This document shows positions 39,863-49,451 of a stretch of 49,967 bases of DNA, one piece after another. The notes under the pieces were generated by a model. That model worked only from the letters and a program-made list of their open reading frames with translations, was not told the DNA's origin and did no database searches. Positions within the stretch are counted from its first letter, which is position 1. Each line of letters opens with the position of its first letter. Origin of the DNA: an uncultured Oscillospiraceae bacterium. Lineage in GTDB: Bacteria > Bacillota > Clostridia > Oscillospirales > Oscillospiraceae. The position numbers and the translations under genes were made by a program. The DNA is taken from NCBI GenBank assembly GCA_947627285.1, contig CANQVL010000015.1, positions 1-49,967 on the forward strand, given 5' to 3'.

Positions 39863-41473
39863 ATGAGCAAGTATATTTTCGTAACCGGCGGCGTCGTATC
39901 AGGGCTTGGGAAGGGCATAACCGCCGCGTCTCTGGGAAGGCTTTTGAAGGCACGGGGGCTGAAGGTGGCGGCGCAGAAGCTGGACCCCTACATCAACGTG
40001 GACCCCGGCACCATGAGTCCCTACCAGCACGGGGAGGTCTACGTCACCGAGGACGGCGCCGAGACCGACCTGGACCTGGGCCACTATGAGAGGTTCATCG
40101 ACGAGGACCTCAACAAGTTTTCAAACCTCACCACCGGCAAGGTCTACGCCTCAGTCATAGGGCGGGAGCGCCGGGGGGAGTATCTGGGGCACACCGTCCA
40201 GGTGATACCCCACATCACCGACGCAATAAAGGATTTCATATATTCCGTGGGGAAGAAGACAAACGCCGACGTGGTGATAACCGAGATCGGCGGCACCGTG
40301 GGCGACATCGAGTCCCAGCCCTTTTTGGAGGCCATACGCGAGGTGGGGCTTGAGGTGGGAGCCGAGAACCGCCTCTATATCCACGTGACGCTGGTGCCGT
40401 ATCTGAGAGCCAGCGGCGAGCACAAGTCAAAGCCCACCCAGCACTCCGTGAAGGAGCTTTTGGGGCTGGGGATAAACCCGGATATCATCGTCCTTCGGTG
40501 CGACGAGCACATCGAGGACGAGGGGATATTCAGCAAGATAGCCCATTTTTGCAACGTTAAGCCCGACTGCGTCATTGAGAACGTGACCCTGCCCGTGCTC
40601 TACGAGGCGCCGCTTATGCTGGAGGAGGAGCACTTCTCAGACGTTGTCTGCCGCAAGCTGGGCATTGACGCGCCCGAGCCGGACCTCACCGAGTGGCGGG
40701 AGCTTGTGGAGCGGATAAAGCACCTGGACAAGACCGTGACCATAGGGCTCGTGGGCAAGTACGTACAGCTCCACGACGCGTACCTGTCCGTCTCCGAGGC
40801 CCTGCGCCACGCCGGTTTCGCTCTTGGGGCGAAGGTGGAGATAGAGTGGATAGACTCGGAGACCATAACTGAGGATAATTATACCGACGTCCTGGGAAAG
40901 CTCCAGGGGATAATCGTCCCCGGCGGCTTTGGACAGAGGGGCATAGAGGGCATGATTTTGGCGGCGAAATACGCCAGGGAGACGCATACGCCCTACTTTG
41001 GCATTTGCCTGGGTATGCAGATAGCCTGCATAGAGTTTGCCCGGAACGTGCTGGGCTGGAGCGACGCAAACTCCAGGGAGTTTGACGAGACGGCGGGGCA
41101 CAAGGTCATTGATTTCATGCCCGGACAGAACGACGAGATCGACAAGGGCGGCACCCTGCGCCTGGGCGCCTGGCCCTGCCACATACGCATGAACACCACC
41201 ATGGAGCGGTGCTACAAGACCCAGCGGATAACCGAGCGGCACAGGCACCGCTATGAGTTCAACAACGAGTATTACATGGACTTTGAAAGCGCGGGGCTCG
41301 CCTTCTCCGGCATGAGCCCGGACGGGAGGCTGGTGGAGACGGTGGAGCTTCCGGGACACGAGTTTTTCGTGGGCGTACAGTTCCACCCGGAATTCAAGAG
41401 CCGCCCCAACAAGGCCCACCCGCTGTTTTTGGGGTTCGTGGGCGCGGCGCTTAAAATAAGCGAAAAAGGCTGA
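39863..41473 (+). CDS. pyrG: CTP synthase
   Basis: 536 residues from ATG 39863 (AAAGGGAG upstream), full length for the family. Makes CTP from UTP, ATP and glutamine. The synthetase half begins [27 protein letters not shown] (residues 3-29, P-loop); the glutaminase half has the nucleophile Cys in [18 protein letters not shown] (about 382) and the His-Glu pair in [18 protein letters not shown] (about 505). Transcribed toward glmS and the pur genes. Confidence 0.97.
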   Translation: MSKYIFVTGGVVSGLGKGITAASLGRLLKARGLKVAAQKLDPYINVDPGTMSPYQHGEVYVTEDGAETDLDLGHYERFIDEDLNKFSNLTTGKVYASVIGRERRGEYLGHTVQVIPHITDAIKDFIYSVGKKTNADVVITEIGGTVGDIESQPFLEAIREVGLEVGAENRLYIHVTLVPYLRASGEHKSKPTQHSVKELLGLGINPDIIVLRCDEHIEDEGIFSKIAHFCNVKPDCVIENVTLPVLYEAPLMLEEEHFSDVVCRKLGIDAPEPDLTEWRELVERIKHLDKTVTIGLVGKYVQLHDAYLSVSEALRHAGFALGAKVEIEWIDSETITEDNYTDVLGKLQGIIVPGGFGQRGIEGMILAAKYARETHTPYFGICLGMQIACIEFARNVLGWSDANSREFDETAGHKVIDFMPGQNDEIDKGGTLRLGAWPCHIRMNTTMERCYKTQRITERHRHRYEFNNEYYMDFESAGLAFSGMSPDGRLVETVELPGHEFFVGVQFHPEFKSRPNKAHPLFLGFVGAALKISEKG

Positions 41474-41529
41474 AGCTCTTTTCAAGAGGTTGAGGACTTT
41501 TCAGGCCGGGGAGTTTAAGGAGAGTTTTT

Positions 41530-43356
41530 ATGTGCGGTATAGTTGGCTTTTCCGGTACGAGAGAGGCGGCGGCGGTGCTCATTGACGGGCTCCGGCGGCT
41601 GGAATACAGGGGATACGACTCCGCGGGTATCGCGGTGTGCGACGGCGAGAGGATTAACGTCGCCAAGGTCAAGGGGTATGTGAAGAACCTTGCCGAGATG
41701 ACCCACGGCGGCGCGGACATAAGGGGCTTTGTGGGCATAGGCCACACCCGCTGGGCGACCCACGGCGCGCCCAACGACGTGAACGCCCACCCGCATTTGA
41801 GCTCCGACGGGCGCTTTGCCGTGGTACACAACGGGATAATCGAAAACTACGCCCTTTTGAGGCAGGAGCTTTCGGAGAGGGGCTACAAATTCCTCTCCGA
41901 CACTGACACCGAGGTTGTGGCGCACCTTTTGGAGCTCTATTACGCCGGAGATATGAAAAAGGCGATAATGAAGACGGCGGCGAGGCTTGAGGGGTCCTAC
42001 TCCCTGGGCGTCGTGTGCCTGGACGGGTCCGGCAGGCTCTTTGCCATGCGGGAACAGAGCCCGCTAATACTGGGGCTGGGCGTGGGGGAAAACTACTTTG
42101 CCTCCGACGTGGCGGCGCTGGTGCCCCACACAAAGAACGTGATATACCTGGAGGACGGGGAGTTCGCGGAGCTCACGCCGGAGGGCATGACCGTCTACGA
42201 CGTGACGGGGCGGGAGGTCAACAAGCCCGTCTCCCGGGTGGCCTGGGACGTGGAGGCCGCCGAGAAGGGCGGCTACGAGCACTTCATGCTCAAGGAGATA
42301 ATGGAACAGCCCGCCTGCTTCAAGGCGACGGTGGAGCCCAGGATAAAGGACGACAGGATCGTTTTTGAGGACTTCGACCTCACAGACGCAGAGCTTCGCG
42401 GCATTGACAAAATAATCATCACCGCCTGCGGCTCCGCCGGCTACGCGGGGCAGGTGGGGCGGTACGTCATAGAGGAGCTGTGCCGAATTCCGGTGACGGT
42501 GGAGCTTGCCAGCGAGCTTAGGTACAGGAACCCCATAATCGACGAAAAAACGCTTCTCATAGTCATATCCCAGTCCGGCGAGACGGCGGACACCATCGCC
42601 GCGCTCAGGGAGTGCAAGTCGCGGGGCGCCAGGGTGCTCGCCATAGTCAACGTGGTGGGGAGCACCATAGCGAAGCTTGCCGACCACGTCATCTACACAT
42701 GGGCGGGACCGGAGATAGCCGTCGCAACCACCAAGGGCTACACCACACAGGTGGCGGTGCTGGATATGCTTGCCATATACCTTGCCGACAGGCTGGGGCG
42801 CATGGACAGCGGGACCTACGAAAGGCTCATCACCGCCCTTCACGACATGCCGGGGAAGATGCAAAGGGCGATAGACTTAAACCGCAACGTTAAAAAGCTT
42901 GCCAAAAGGCTTTCGCACCACAACGACATATACTTCATCGGGCGGAACATGGACTACGCCGTCTGCATGGAGGGGGCGCTGAAGCTCAAGGAGATAAGCT
43001 ACATCTTCGCCGAGGCATACGCCGCCGGGGAGCTTAAGCACGGCACAATAGCCCTGGTGGAGCAGGGGAGCTTAGTGGTGACGCTGGCGTGCTACGAGCC
43101 GCTTTTTGACAAGACCATGTCAAATATCGAGGAGGTAAAGGCCCGGGGCGCGCAGGTGCTCGCCGTGGCGCCGGAGGACAACAAGAAGATAGTCTCAAAG
43201 GCCGACGATTTCCTCCTGGTCCCCAGGACGGAGCCCATATTCACGCCCCTTGCCCAGATAATCCCCCTCCAGCTCTTCGCCTACTACGTGGCGAAGGAGC
43301 GGGGGTGCGATATAGACAAGCCGAAGAACCTTGCTAAGTCAGTTACCGTGGAGTAA
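41530..43356 (+). CDS. glmS: Glutamine-fructose-6-phosphate aminotransferase (isomerising)
   Basis: 608 residues, full length. Makes glucosamine-6-phosphate, the entry to peptidoglycan amino sugars. N-terminal nucleophile Cys2 (MCGIVGFSG), GHTRWATHGAPN (about 73), two SIS domains (ITACGSAGYAG; ISQSGETADTIAAL) and the C-terminal tail DKPKNLAKSVTVE. Only 56 bp separate it from pyrG, too little for the glmS ribozyme found in many Firmicutes. Confidence 0.97.
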   Translation: MCGIVGFSGTREAAAVLIDGLRRLEYRGYDSAGIAVCDGERINVAKVKGYVKNLAEMTHGGADIRGFVGIGHTRWATHGAPNDVNAHPHLSSDGRFAVVHNGIIENYALLRQELSERGYKFLSDTDTEVVAHLLELYYAGDMKKAIMKTAARLEGSYSLGVVCLDGSGRLFAMREQSPLILGLGVGENYFASDVAALVPHTKNVIYLEDGEFAELTPEGMTVYDVTGREVNKPVSRVAWDVEAAEKGGYEHFMLKEIMEQPACFKATVEPRIKDDRIVFEDFDLTDAELRGIDKIIITACGSAGYAGQVGRYVIEELCRIPVTVELASELRYRNPIIDEKTLLIVISQSGETADTIAALRECKSRGARVLAIVNVVGSTIAKLADHVIYTWAGPEIAVATTKGYTTQVAVLDMLAIYLADRLGRMDSGTYERLITALHDMPGKMQRAIDLNRNVKKLAKRLSHHNDIYFIGRNMDYAVCMEGALKLKEISYIFAEAYAAGELKHGTIALVEQGSLVVTLACYEPLFDKTMSNIEEVKARGAQVLAVAPEDNKKIVSKADDFLLVPRTEPIFTPLAQIIPLQLFAYYVAKERGCDIDKPKNLAKSVTVE

Positions 43357-43401
43357 ACTGCCTCCGCCGGACCCATAAAATCATAAAGGAATGAACCGCA
43401 A

Positions 43402-44832
43402 ATGAAAGACCGCTATGAAAATCCGCTGTGCAGCCGGTATGCCTCATCCGAGATGCAGTATATCTTCTCGCCGGACTTCAAGTTTTCCACCTGGCGAAGG
43501 CTGTGGATAGCGCTGGCGGAGAGCGAGATGGAGCTGGGACTGCCCATCACCCGGGAGCAGATCGACGAGATGCGCGCCCACGTTGACGACATCGACTACG
43601 ATCTCGCCGACGAGTATGAGCACAAGCTGCGCCACGACGTTATGGCGCACGTACACACCTTCGGGGACGCCTGCCCCAAGGCAAAGCCCATAATACACCT
43701 GGGCGCCACCAGCTGCTACGTGGGGGACAACACCGACATCATACAGATGCGGGACGGGCTTTTGCAGGTGAAAAAGCTCCTTGTCAACGCCATCGCCGCC
43801 CTCGCGGATTTCGCGAGGGAAAATAAGGACGTCCCCACCCTTGCCTACACCCACTTCCAGGCCGCCCAGCCCACCACCGTGGGGAAGAGGGCGACGCTGT
43901 GGACCCAGGACCTGCTCATGGACCTGGAGAGGCTGGATTTTGAGCTTTCGGATCTGAAGCTTTTGGGGTGCAAGGGCACCACGGGCACAGGGGCGAGCTT
44001 TTTGGAGCTCTTCCACGGGGACACCGAAAAGGTGAGGCTGGTGGAGGAGAAGATAGCGGAGAAGATGGGCTTTTCCCGGTGCATGGCGGTGTCCGGGCAG
44101 ACCTACTCCCGCAAGGTGGACGCATTCGTTTTGAACGTGCTCTCGGGAATCGCGGTATCCTGCGCCAAGATGGCGACGGACATAAGGCTTCTGGCGCACA
44201 TGAAGGAGTTTGACGAGCCCTTTGAGACGAACCAGATAGGCTCCTCCGCTATGGCGTATAAGCGCAACCCCATGCGGTGCGAGAGGGTGGTATCCCTGGC
44301 GCGGTACATCATAAACGACGCCAAAAACGCCAGCGACACCGCCGCCGCCCAGTGGCTGGAGAGGACGCTGGACGACTCGGCAAACAGGCGCATATCAATT
44401 CCGGAGGCGTTCTTGGGGGTGGACGCCATTTTGACGCTTATAATTAACGTCGTCAAAAACGGCAGGATATATCCCAAGGTCATGGAGAAGCATTTGAATG
44501 AGGAGCTTCCCTTTATGGCAAGCGAGAACATCATGATGGACGCCGTGGAGCGGGGCGGGGACCGCCAGGAGCTCCACGAGAGGATAAGGCAGTATTCCCA
44601 GAAGGCCGCCGCCCGGGTGAAGCTGGAGGGCGGGGACAACAACCTTTTGGAAATGCTGTTGGCGGACGAAAAATTCGGGCTGACGGAGGAGTCGCTGAAG
44701 GAGGTCCTGGACGTTCGCAAATTCGTAGGCTGCGCGCCGGAGCAGACGGAGGAGTTTTTGAATACCTACGTCGCTCCCGTGCTTCAGGAAAACGCGGGGC
44801 TACTGGGCTTTAAGGCACAGGTAAGGGTATAA
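43402..44832 (+). CDS. purB: Adenylosuccinate lyase
   Basis: 476 residues. Cleaves SAICAR to AICAR and adenylosuccinate to AMP. Fumarase/aspartase superfamily: THFQAAQPTTVGKR (about 152, catalytic His), KGTTGTGASFLELF (about 192) and signature GSSAMAYKRNPMRCE (about 282-296, with the flexible-loop Ser and catalytic residues). Followed after 12 bp by purA, the preceding step for AMP. Confidence 0.97.
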   Translation: MKDRYENPLCSRYASSEMQYIFSPDFKFSTWRRLWIALAESEMELGLPITREQIDEMRAHVDDIDYDLADEYEHKLRHDVMAHVHTFGDACPKAKPIIHLGATSCYVGDNTDIIQMRDGLLQVKKLLVNAIAALADFARENKDVPTLAYTHFQAAQPTTVGKRATLWTQDLLMDLERLDFELSDLKLLGCKGTTGTGASFLELFHGDTEKVRLVEEKIAEKMGFSRCMAVSGQTYSRKVDAFVLNVLSGIAVSCAKMATDIRLLAHMKEFDEPFETNQIGSSAMAYKRNPMRCERVVSLARYIINDAKNASDTAAAQWLERTLDDSANRRISIPEAFLGVDAILTLIINVVKNGRIYPKVMEKHLNEELPFMASENIMMDAVERGGDRQELHERIRQYSQKAAARVKLEGGDNNLLEMLLADEKFGLTEESLKEVLDVRKFVGCAPEQTEEFLNTYVAPVLQENAGLLGFKAQVRV

Positions 44833-44844
44833 GGAGAGGTCGAA

Positions 44845-46116
44845 ATGCTTACTGCTGTTGTGGGAATAAACTGGGGAGACGAGGGGAAGGGCCGCATGGT
44901 GGACCTTCTCAGCTCCCGCTATGACATCGTTATTCGCTACCAGGGCGGGAACAACGCCGGACACACGGTGATAAACGAGAAGGGCAAGTTCATTTTGAAC
45001 CTGCTCCCCTCTGGCATTTTGAGGGACGAGACGGTGAACGTCATGGGTCCCGGAATGGTCATTGACTTAGAGCACCTGACAAATGAGATGGCGAAGCTCC
45101 GGGAGAAGGGCATCGAGATAAGCCCGGAGCACCTGGTCATATCCGACAGGGCCACGGTTTGTATGCCGTATCACAAGATGATGGACATCATTGAGGAGGA
45201 GCGGCTGGGCGGCAAGGCCTACGGCTCCACAAGGCGGGGCATAGCGCCGGTGTACGCCGACAAATACATGAAGAAGACAGTGCGCATGGGCGACCTGTTC
45301 CACCCCGAGTCGCTTCGCGCGCATTTGGAGGACCTGTGCGAGTGGAAGAACCTCACCGTCTCCGGCGGGTATAAGCACGAGCCGGTGAGCGCGGAGGAGA
45401 TGTACGGCTGGCTTGAAAAGTACGGCTTCCCACTGAGGGCCTACGTGAAGGACACAACGCGGTATCTGACCGACGCCATAGCCTCCGGCAGGTCCGTGAT
45501 GTTTGAGGCGCAGCTTGGGGCGCTGAGGGACATTGACTTCGGAATTTACCCCTACACCTCCAGCTCCAGCACCATCGCCGCCTACGCCCCCATCGGGGCG
45601 GGGATACCGGCAAAGCGCCTGGACAACATCGTGGGGATAATGAAGGCGTACTCAAGCTGCGTGGGCGCGGGCCCCTTCACCTGCGAGATGTTCGGCTCCG
45701 AGGCGGAGGCGCTTCGCGAGGCGGGCGGCGAGTACGGCGCGGCTACGGGGCGGCCCCGGAGAGTGGGTGGCTTCGACGTGGTGGCGTCCCGCTACGGGTG
45801 CCTGGTGCAGGGGGCTACGGAGATAGCTCTTACGAAGCTGGACGTGCTCTCGTACCTTGACAGGATCCCCGTGGTGACGCACTACGACGTGAACGGAAAA
45901 CAGGTTGACTATTTCCCCACCGGCGACGAGCTGGAGGCGGCAAAGCCCGTGGTGGAGTATCTGCCCGGCTGGAAAAAGGACATCTCCGCCTGCCGGAGCT
46001 TCGAGGACCTGCCCCGCGAGGCGCAGGATTACGTGAGCTTCATCGCCGAGTCCACCGGCACCAACATCAAGTACGTCTCCGTGGGCGCGGGGAGAGACGA
46101 GTATTTTGAGATGTGA
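44845..46116 (+). CDS. purA: Adenylosuccinate synthetase
   Basis: 423 residues, usual length. Joins IMP and aspartate with GTP. P-loop-like VVGINWGDEGKGRMVDLLS (residues 4-22, with catalytic Asp14), GGNNAGHTV (His), TRRGIAPVYADK (about 131), and DITSL-like TEIALTKLDVL near the C-terminus. Preceded by AAGGAGAGG. purB and purA together perform the two AMP steps. Confidence 0.97.
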   Translation: MLTAVVGINWGDEGKGRMVDLLSSRYDIVIRYQGGNNAGHTVINEKGKFILNLLPSGILRDETVNVMGPGMVIDLEHLTNEMAKLREKGIEISPEHLVISDRATVCMPYHKMMDIIEEERLGGKAYGSTRRGIAPVYADKYMKKTVRMGDLFHPESLRAHLEDLCEWKNLTVSGGYKHEPVSAEEMYGWLEKYGFPLRAYVKDTTRYLTDAIASGRSVMFEAQLGALRDIDFGIYPYTSSSSTIAAYAPIGAGIPAKRLDNIVGIMKAYSSCVGAGPFTCEMFGSEAEALREAGGEYGAATGRPRRVGGFDVVASRYGCLVQGATEIALTKLDVLSYLDRIPVVTHYDVNGKQVDYFPTGDELEAAKPVVEYLPGWKKDISACRSFEDLPREAQDYVSFIAESTGTNIKYVSVGAGRDEYFEM

Positions 46117-46158
46117 GGCAATTCCCATAAAAAATAAAAACCCGGGAGGTTTATAAAA

Positions 46159-46872
46159 ATGGAAAAGCGTGAACAGCTGTATGAGGGCAAGGCCAAGAAG
46201 GTATTTGCCACGGACGACCCAAACCTTGTCATCGTGAGCTACAAGGACGACGCCACCGCCTTTGACGGGCTCAAGAAGGGCACCATCGCGGGCAAGGGCT
46301 CCATCAACAACCGCATGACCAACTTCCTCATGAGGAAGCTGGAGGCCGCCGGCGTACCCACACATCTGGTGGAGGAGCTCTCCGACAGGGAGACGCTGGT
46401 GAAGAAGGTCAGCATAGTGCCGCTGGAGGTCATCATCCGCAACGTGTCCGCCGGGTCCTTCTCAAAGAAGTACGGTGTGCCCGAGGGGATCGTCTTTGAC
46501 GCGCCCACCATCGAGTTTTCCTACAAAAACGACGACCTCCACGACCCGCTTCTCAACGCCTACCACGCCGTGGCGCTGAAGCTCGCGACCTGGGAGGAGA
46601 TAGAGCTCATAAAGAAGTACGCCTTCGCCGTCAACGACTTTTTGAAGGCGGAGATGCTGGCCTGCGGAGTCAGGCTTGTGGACTTCAAGCTGGAGTTCGG
46701 CAAGACCGCCGATGGGGAGATCGTCCTTGCCGACGAGATAAGCCCCGACACCTGCCGCTTCTGGGACGTGAATACAAACGAGAAGCTGGACAAGGACAGG
46801 TTCAGAAGGGATTTGGGCAACGTCGAGGACGCTTATCACGAAATGATGAAGCGGCTGGGGCTGGCGGAGTAA
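46159..46872 (+). CDS. purC: Phosphoribosylaminoimidazole-succinocarboxamide synthase
   Basis: 237 residues, standard for bacterial PurC. Converts CAIR and aspartate to SAICAR. Motifs: LYEGKAKKVFATDDP (N-terminal Gly-rich), GKGSINNRMTNFLMRKLE, VPLEVIIRNVSAGSF and VDFKLEFGK...LADEISPDTCRFWD (catalytic segment). GGGAGG ribosome site before ATG 46159. Confidence 0.97.
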   Translation: MEKREQLYEGKAKKVFATDDPNLVIVSYKDDATAFDGLKKGTIAGKGSINNRMTNFLMRKLEAAGVPTHLVEELSDRETLVKKVSIVPLEVIIRNVSAGSFSKKYGVPEGIVFDAPTIEFSYKNDDLHDPLLNAYHAVALKLATWEEIELIKKYAFAVNDFLKAEMLACGVRLVDFKLEFGKTADGEIVLADEISPDTCRFWDVNTNEKLDKDRFRRDLGNVEDAYHEMMKRLGLAE

Positions 46873-46887
46873 AAGAAGGGATAATTT

Positions 46888-48315
46888 ATGGATAGTTGCG
46901 AGACACATATCCATGAGGAGTGCGGCGTATTTGGGATATACGCCGCAAATCCTTTTCATGTGGGGGACACGGTTTACTACGGGCTCTACGCCCTCCAGCA
47001 CAGGGGGCAGGAGAGCTGCGGGATAACCGTATCAAACAACGGGCGCTTCACCACCCACAAGGACCTGGGGCTGGTGAGCGAGGTTTTCACGCCCGAAAGG
47101 CTCGCCTCCCTGGGGGAGGGGACCATGGCGGTGGGGCACGTGCGCTACGGCACCACGGGAAACTCCGGGCGCGAGAACGCCCAGCCCATCGTGGTGAGCC
47201 ACTTCACAGGCAATCTGGCGACGGTACACAACGGGAACCTCACCAACGCGGCGGAGCTCCGGCGGGAGCTGGAGGGGCGGGGGAGCATATTCCACACCAC
47301 CTCCGACACGGAGATAATATCATATGTGCTGACTCAGGAGAGGCTTGAGACGTACACCGCCGAGGACGCGGTGCTTCGGGCTATGAACAGGCTGCGCGGG
47401 GCGTACTCGCTCATCTTGATGCTTGAGGACAAGCTCATCGCCGTGAAGGACAAAAACGGGTTCAGGCCGCTTTGCTACGGGCGGAACAGGCACGGGGACT
47501 ATATAATCGCCTCCGAGTCCTGCGCCCTCTCCTCGGTGTCCGCGGAGCTCATCAGGGAGCTGGAGCCGGGGGAGGTGGTGGTCTTCGACAGGGACGGGGT
47601 ACACAGCATAAAGGACAACTGCGGCAAGGCGCCGGAGGCCATGTGCATATTTGAGTACATCTACTTCTCCCGCCCGGATTCGCTTATTTACGGCAACTCC
47701 ATACACCACGCGCGGCTGCGGGCGGGCAGGTTCCTGGCAAAGGACTACCCGGTGGACGCGGACATAGTTATCGGCGTCCCGGATTCCGGCACCGACGGGG
47801 CGATAGGGTACTCCCAGGAGAGCGGGATACCGTATGACATCGGGCTCATAAAGAATAAATATATAGGCAGGACCTTTATCTCGCCGGGGCAGAAGTCCAG
47901 GGAGACGGGGGTGCGGATAAAGCTCAACGCCGTCAGGGAGACGGTGGAGGGCAAAAGGGTGGTGCTGGTGGACGACTCCATAGTGAGGAGCACCACCATC
48001 GCGCGCACCGTCGCCATACTCCGGGAGGCGGGGGCGACGCAGGTACACGTGAGGATAACGGCGCCGCCGTTTTTGAACCCCTGCTACTACGGGGTGGACA
48101 TCGACTCGAGGGAGAACCTGATAGCCTGCAAATACTCGGTCCCGGAGATATGCAACCTCATCGGCGCGGACACCCTGGGATACCTGGGGATAGAGCACCT
48201 TCCGGAGCTTCCGGGGGACAGCGGGCGGACCTACTGCACCGCCTGCTTCACCGGGGACTACAGGACCAGGATACCGGAGGAGACGAAGAGGGATATGTTT
48301 GAGGAATCTGTATAA
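46888..48315 (+). CDS. purF: Amidophosphoribosyltransferase
   Basis: 475 residues. First committed step of purine synthesis (PRPP + Gln to phosphoribosylamine). An 11-residue propeptide is removed to expose Cys12 (HEECGVFGIYA). Glutaminase motifs GHVRYGTTG and NGNLTN; PRPP loop VVLVDDSIVRSTT (about 351). Cysteines at CIFEYIYFSRPDS, LIACKYSVPEICNLIGAD and YCTACFTGDY fit the Fe-S cluster-containing Bacillus type. The stop TAA (48313-48315) touches the R2 element. Last gene of the block. Confidence 0.97.
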   Translation: MDSCETHIHEECGVFGIYAANPFHVGDTVYYGLYALQHRGQESCGITVSNNGRFTTHKDLGLVSEVFTPERLASLGEGTMAVGHVRYGTTGNSGRENAQPIVVSHFTGNLATVHNGNLTNAAELRRELEGRGSIFHTTSDTEIISYVLTQERLETYTAEDAVLRAMNRLRGAYSLILMLEDKLIAVKDKNGFRPLCYGRNRHGDYIIASESCALSSVSAELIRELEPGEVVVFDRDGVHSIKDNCGKAPEAMCIFEYIYFSRPDSLIYGNSIHHARLRAGRFLAKDYPVDADIVIGVPDSGTDGAIGYSQESGIPYDIGLIKNKYIGRTFISPGQKSRETGVRIKLNAVRETVEGKRVVLVDDSIVRSTTIARTVAILREAGATQVHVRITAPPFLNPCYYGVDIDSRENLIACKYSVPEICNLIGADTLGYLGIEHLPELPGDSGRTYCTACFTGDYRTRIPEETKRDMFEESV

Positions 48316-48579
48316 TACTAATACCCATTTAAAAGAAGACACCGAGCGGCGAGGATTTTTTGCGTCAGGCAAGGAAGGCGACGCAGGGAATACCCATTGG
48401 TATTTCCAAGGCGGCTGACGCAACCGGGGTCCCCGACGGGCAAAAGCCCGTTGGGGAGAGGAGGAGCGAAGTCCGCGCCTGAGCCTTCGCGCTTGCGCGG
48501 AGGCGAGGTTAAGCGACTTCAGCGACGACGACGTGAAAAAGACTGGCGCGAATGTCTTATTTTAATTGGGTATTAGTAT
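48315..48579 (+). mobile_element. R2 MITE-like element, copy 2 (265 bp), with an R3 module inside
   Basis: Inverted repeats ATACTAATACCCA(T/A)TTAAAA at 48315-48338 and 48556-48579. The left part equals the reverse complement of copy 1 (21134-21295), up to GGCGGCTGACGC, and the right part (GAAAAAGACTGGCGCG...) continues it. Between them an extra segment of about 105 bp (48424-48532) carries R3 block sequence. It fills the 48316-48620 gap with the terminator of the next gene. Confidence 0.8.
48428..48531 (-). repeat. R3 module, copy f (G+C-rich block only)
   Basis: Contains GGGGTCCCC, a palindrome with GACGGGC/GCCCGTT (different from the ACGCAAT one in other copies), GGGGAGAGGAGGAGCGAAG, CGCCTGAGCC and GGCGAGGTTAAGCG. 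Orientation matches the minus-strand gene that ends at 48621. Confidence 0.75.
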
Positions 48580-48584
48580 GAAAG

Positions 48585-48617
48585 CCGCGCCCCCGGCGTT
48601 ATGACCGGGGGCGCGCT
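48585..48617 (-). terminator. Terminator of the RNHCP gene
   Basis: On the minus strand: CGCGCCCCCGG/CCGGGGGCGCG with a TCATAACG-type loop and a CTTTC end. Confidence 0.7.
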
Positions 48618-48620
48618 TAT

Positions 48621-49046
48621 TCAGCTTTGTTCCTTTGCTTCGTCCAGAAGCTCCGTCAGCTCACGGATCCGTTCAATGGGGAACGGGGGAGAGGAGACGG
48701 GCTTCATGGCAAGGCTCATCAGCTTCACCGGGTTGTCATCCGCGGCGATACGGTTGGAGCTGAGGGCTCCGCATACCCGGCACCGGTGGATCAGTGCCCA
48801 CTCGCCGCCGCGCCGGACCCAAACGGCGATGGGATCCATGGTCCCGCCGCATCCGGCTGCACGGTTGCCCGGCTCTGTGTCCAGATGCTTGCTGGAGAGA
48901 CAGTAGGGACAGTGGTTACGGTGCTCTGTTCCGGCGCCCTCCGGCGTCACAAGACGACCGCACACCTGACAGGTGAAGCTTTCCTCACATGGGCGGTTTT
49001 TGCAGGTTCCGTTTTCTGACGGGTTGATTTTGCGATCCCTGTTCAC
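48621..49046 (-). CDS. RNHCP domain protein
   Basis: 141 residues from GTG 49046, which follows AGGAGGTATTTCCC. Zinc-ribbon-like RNHCP domain: FTCQVCGRLV...EHRNHCPYCLSSKHLD (about 22-54), then a further Cys pair (RCRVCGAL). The family is widespread in Firmicutes without a known function; nucleic-acid binding is a guess from the Cys/His pattern. Upstream lies a 12-codon ORF with an excellent ribosome site. Confidence 0.82.
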   Translation of the reverse strand: MNRDRKINPSENGTCKNRPCEESFTCQVCGRLVTPEGAGTEHRNHCPYCLSSKHLDTEPGNRAAGCGGTMDPIAVWVRRGGEWALIHRCRVCGALSSNRIAADDNPVKLMSLAMKPVSSPPFPIERIRELTELLDEAKEQS

Positions 49047-49109
49047 GGGAAATACCTCCTGAAGTGATTGATTTGTCCTTCGGAGGCTTGTCGGCGGCAA
49101 ACCTCCCGG

Positions 49110-49148
49110 TTATGCCGCAGTCACCTTTGTACCGATAAGCTTCTTCAT
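49110..49148 (-). CDS. 12-residue leader-type ORF upstream of the RNHCP gene
   Basis: ATG 49148, stop TAA 49110-49112, peptide MKKLIGTKVTAA, preceded at proper spacing by AAGGAGG. It ends 64 bp before the RNHCP start, and an inverted repeat (GGGAGG...CCTCC) follows it. It could be a leader peptide for translational or transcriptional attenuation, or a chance ORF. Confidence 0.4.
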   Translation of the reverse strand: MKKLIGTKVTAA

Positions 49149-49451
49149 GTATTTTTCCTCCTTGGTGTGAAAAGTTTAGGAAAGTTTATTTTAACAAAAC
49201 GGACAAGTTAAGCCTTTCCTGAAAGCAGTATAACATACTTCCGATGAGCTTTCAATAAATTGATTCCGATATTGTGAAAAATAAAGCCGGTTGGGAGTTG
49301 AAAAAAAGGGAAAAAATTCGCCGCCATAATGACGGGTGCCCGTAAGAAAGTTTTGAGGCCAAAATTATAATTACGGCATCTGTCAGGCTGGATTGGGGCA
49401 AACAAAAAGCACGAAGTATGGGGAGCAATCCCTGCACTTCGTGCTTTTTGG
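49149..49451. other. A+T-rich spacer without a recognisable gene
   Basis: No credible coding frame is seen. It contains AAAGTTTAGGAAAGTTTATTT-like sequence at the left and the terminator hairpin 49404-49449 at the right. Composition differs sharply from the core genes and marks the start of accessory DNA. Confidence 0.5.
49404..49449 (-). terminator. Terminator of the accessory genes
   Basis: AAAAAGCACGAAGT/ACTTCGTGCTTTTT inverted repeat, with runs of A and T on either side, so it works in both directions. Confidence 0.8.

Noticed and set aside
41474-41529. glmS ribozyme
   Set aside because: The gap is too short for the ribozyme.
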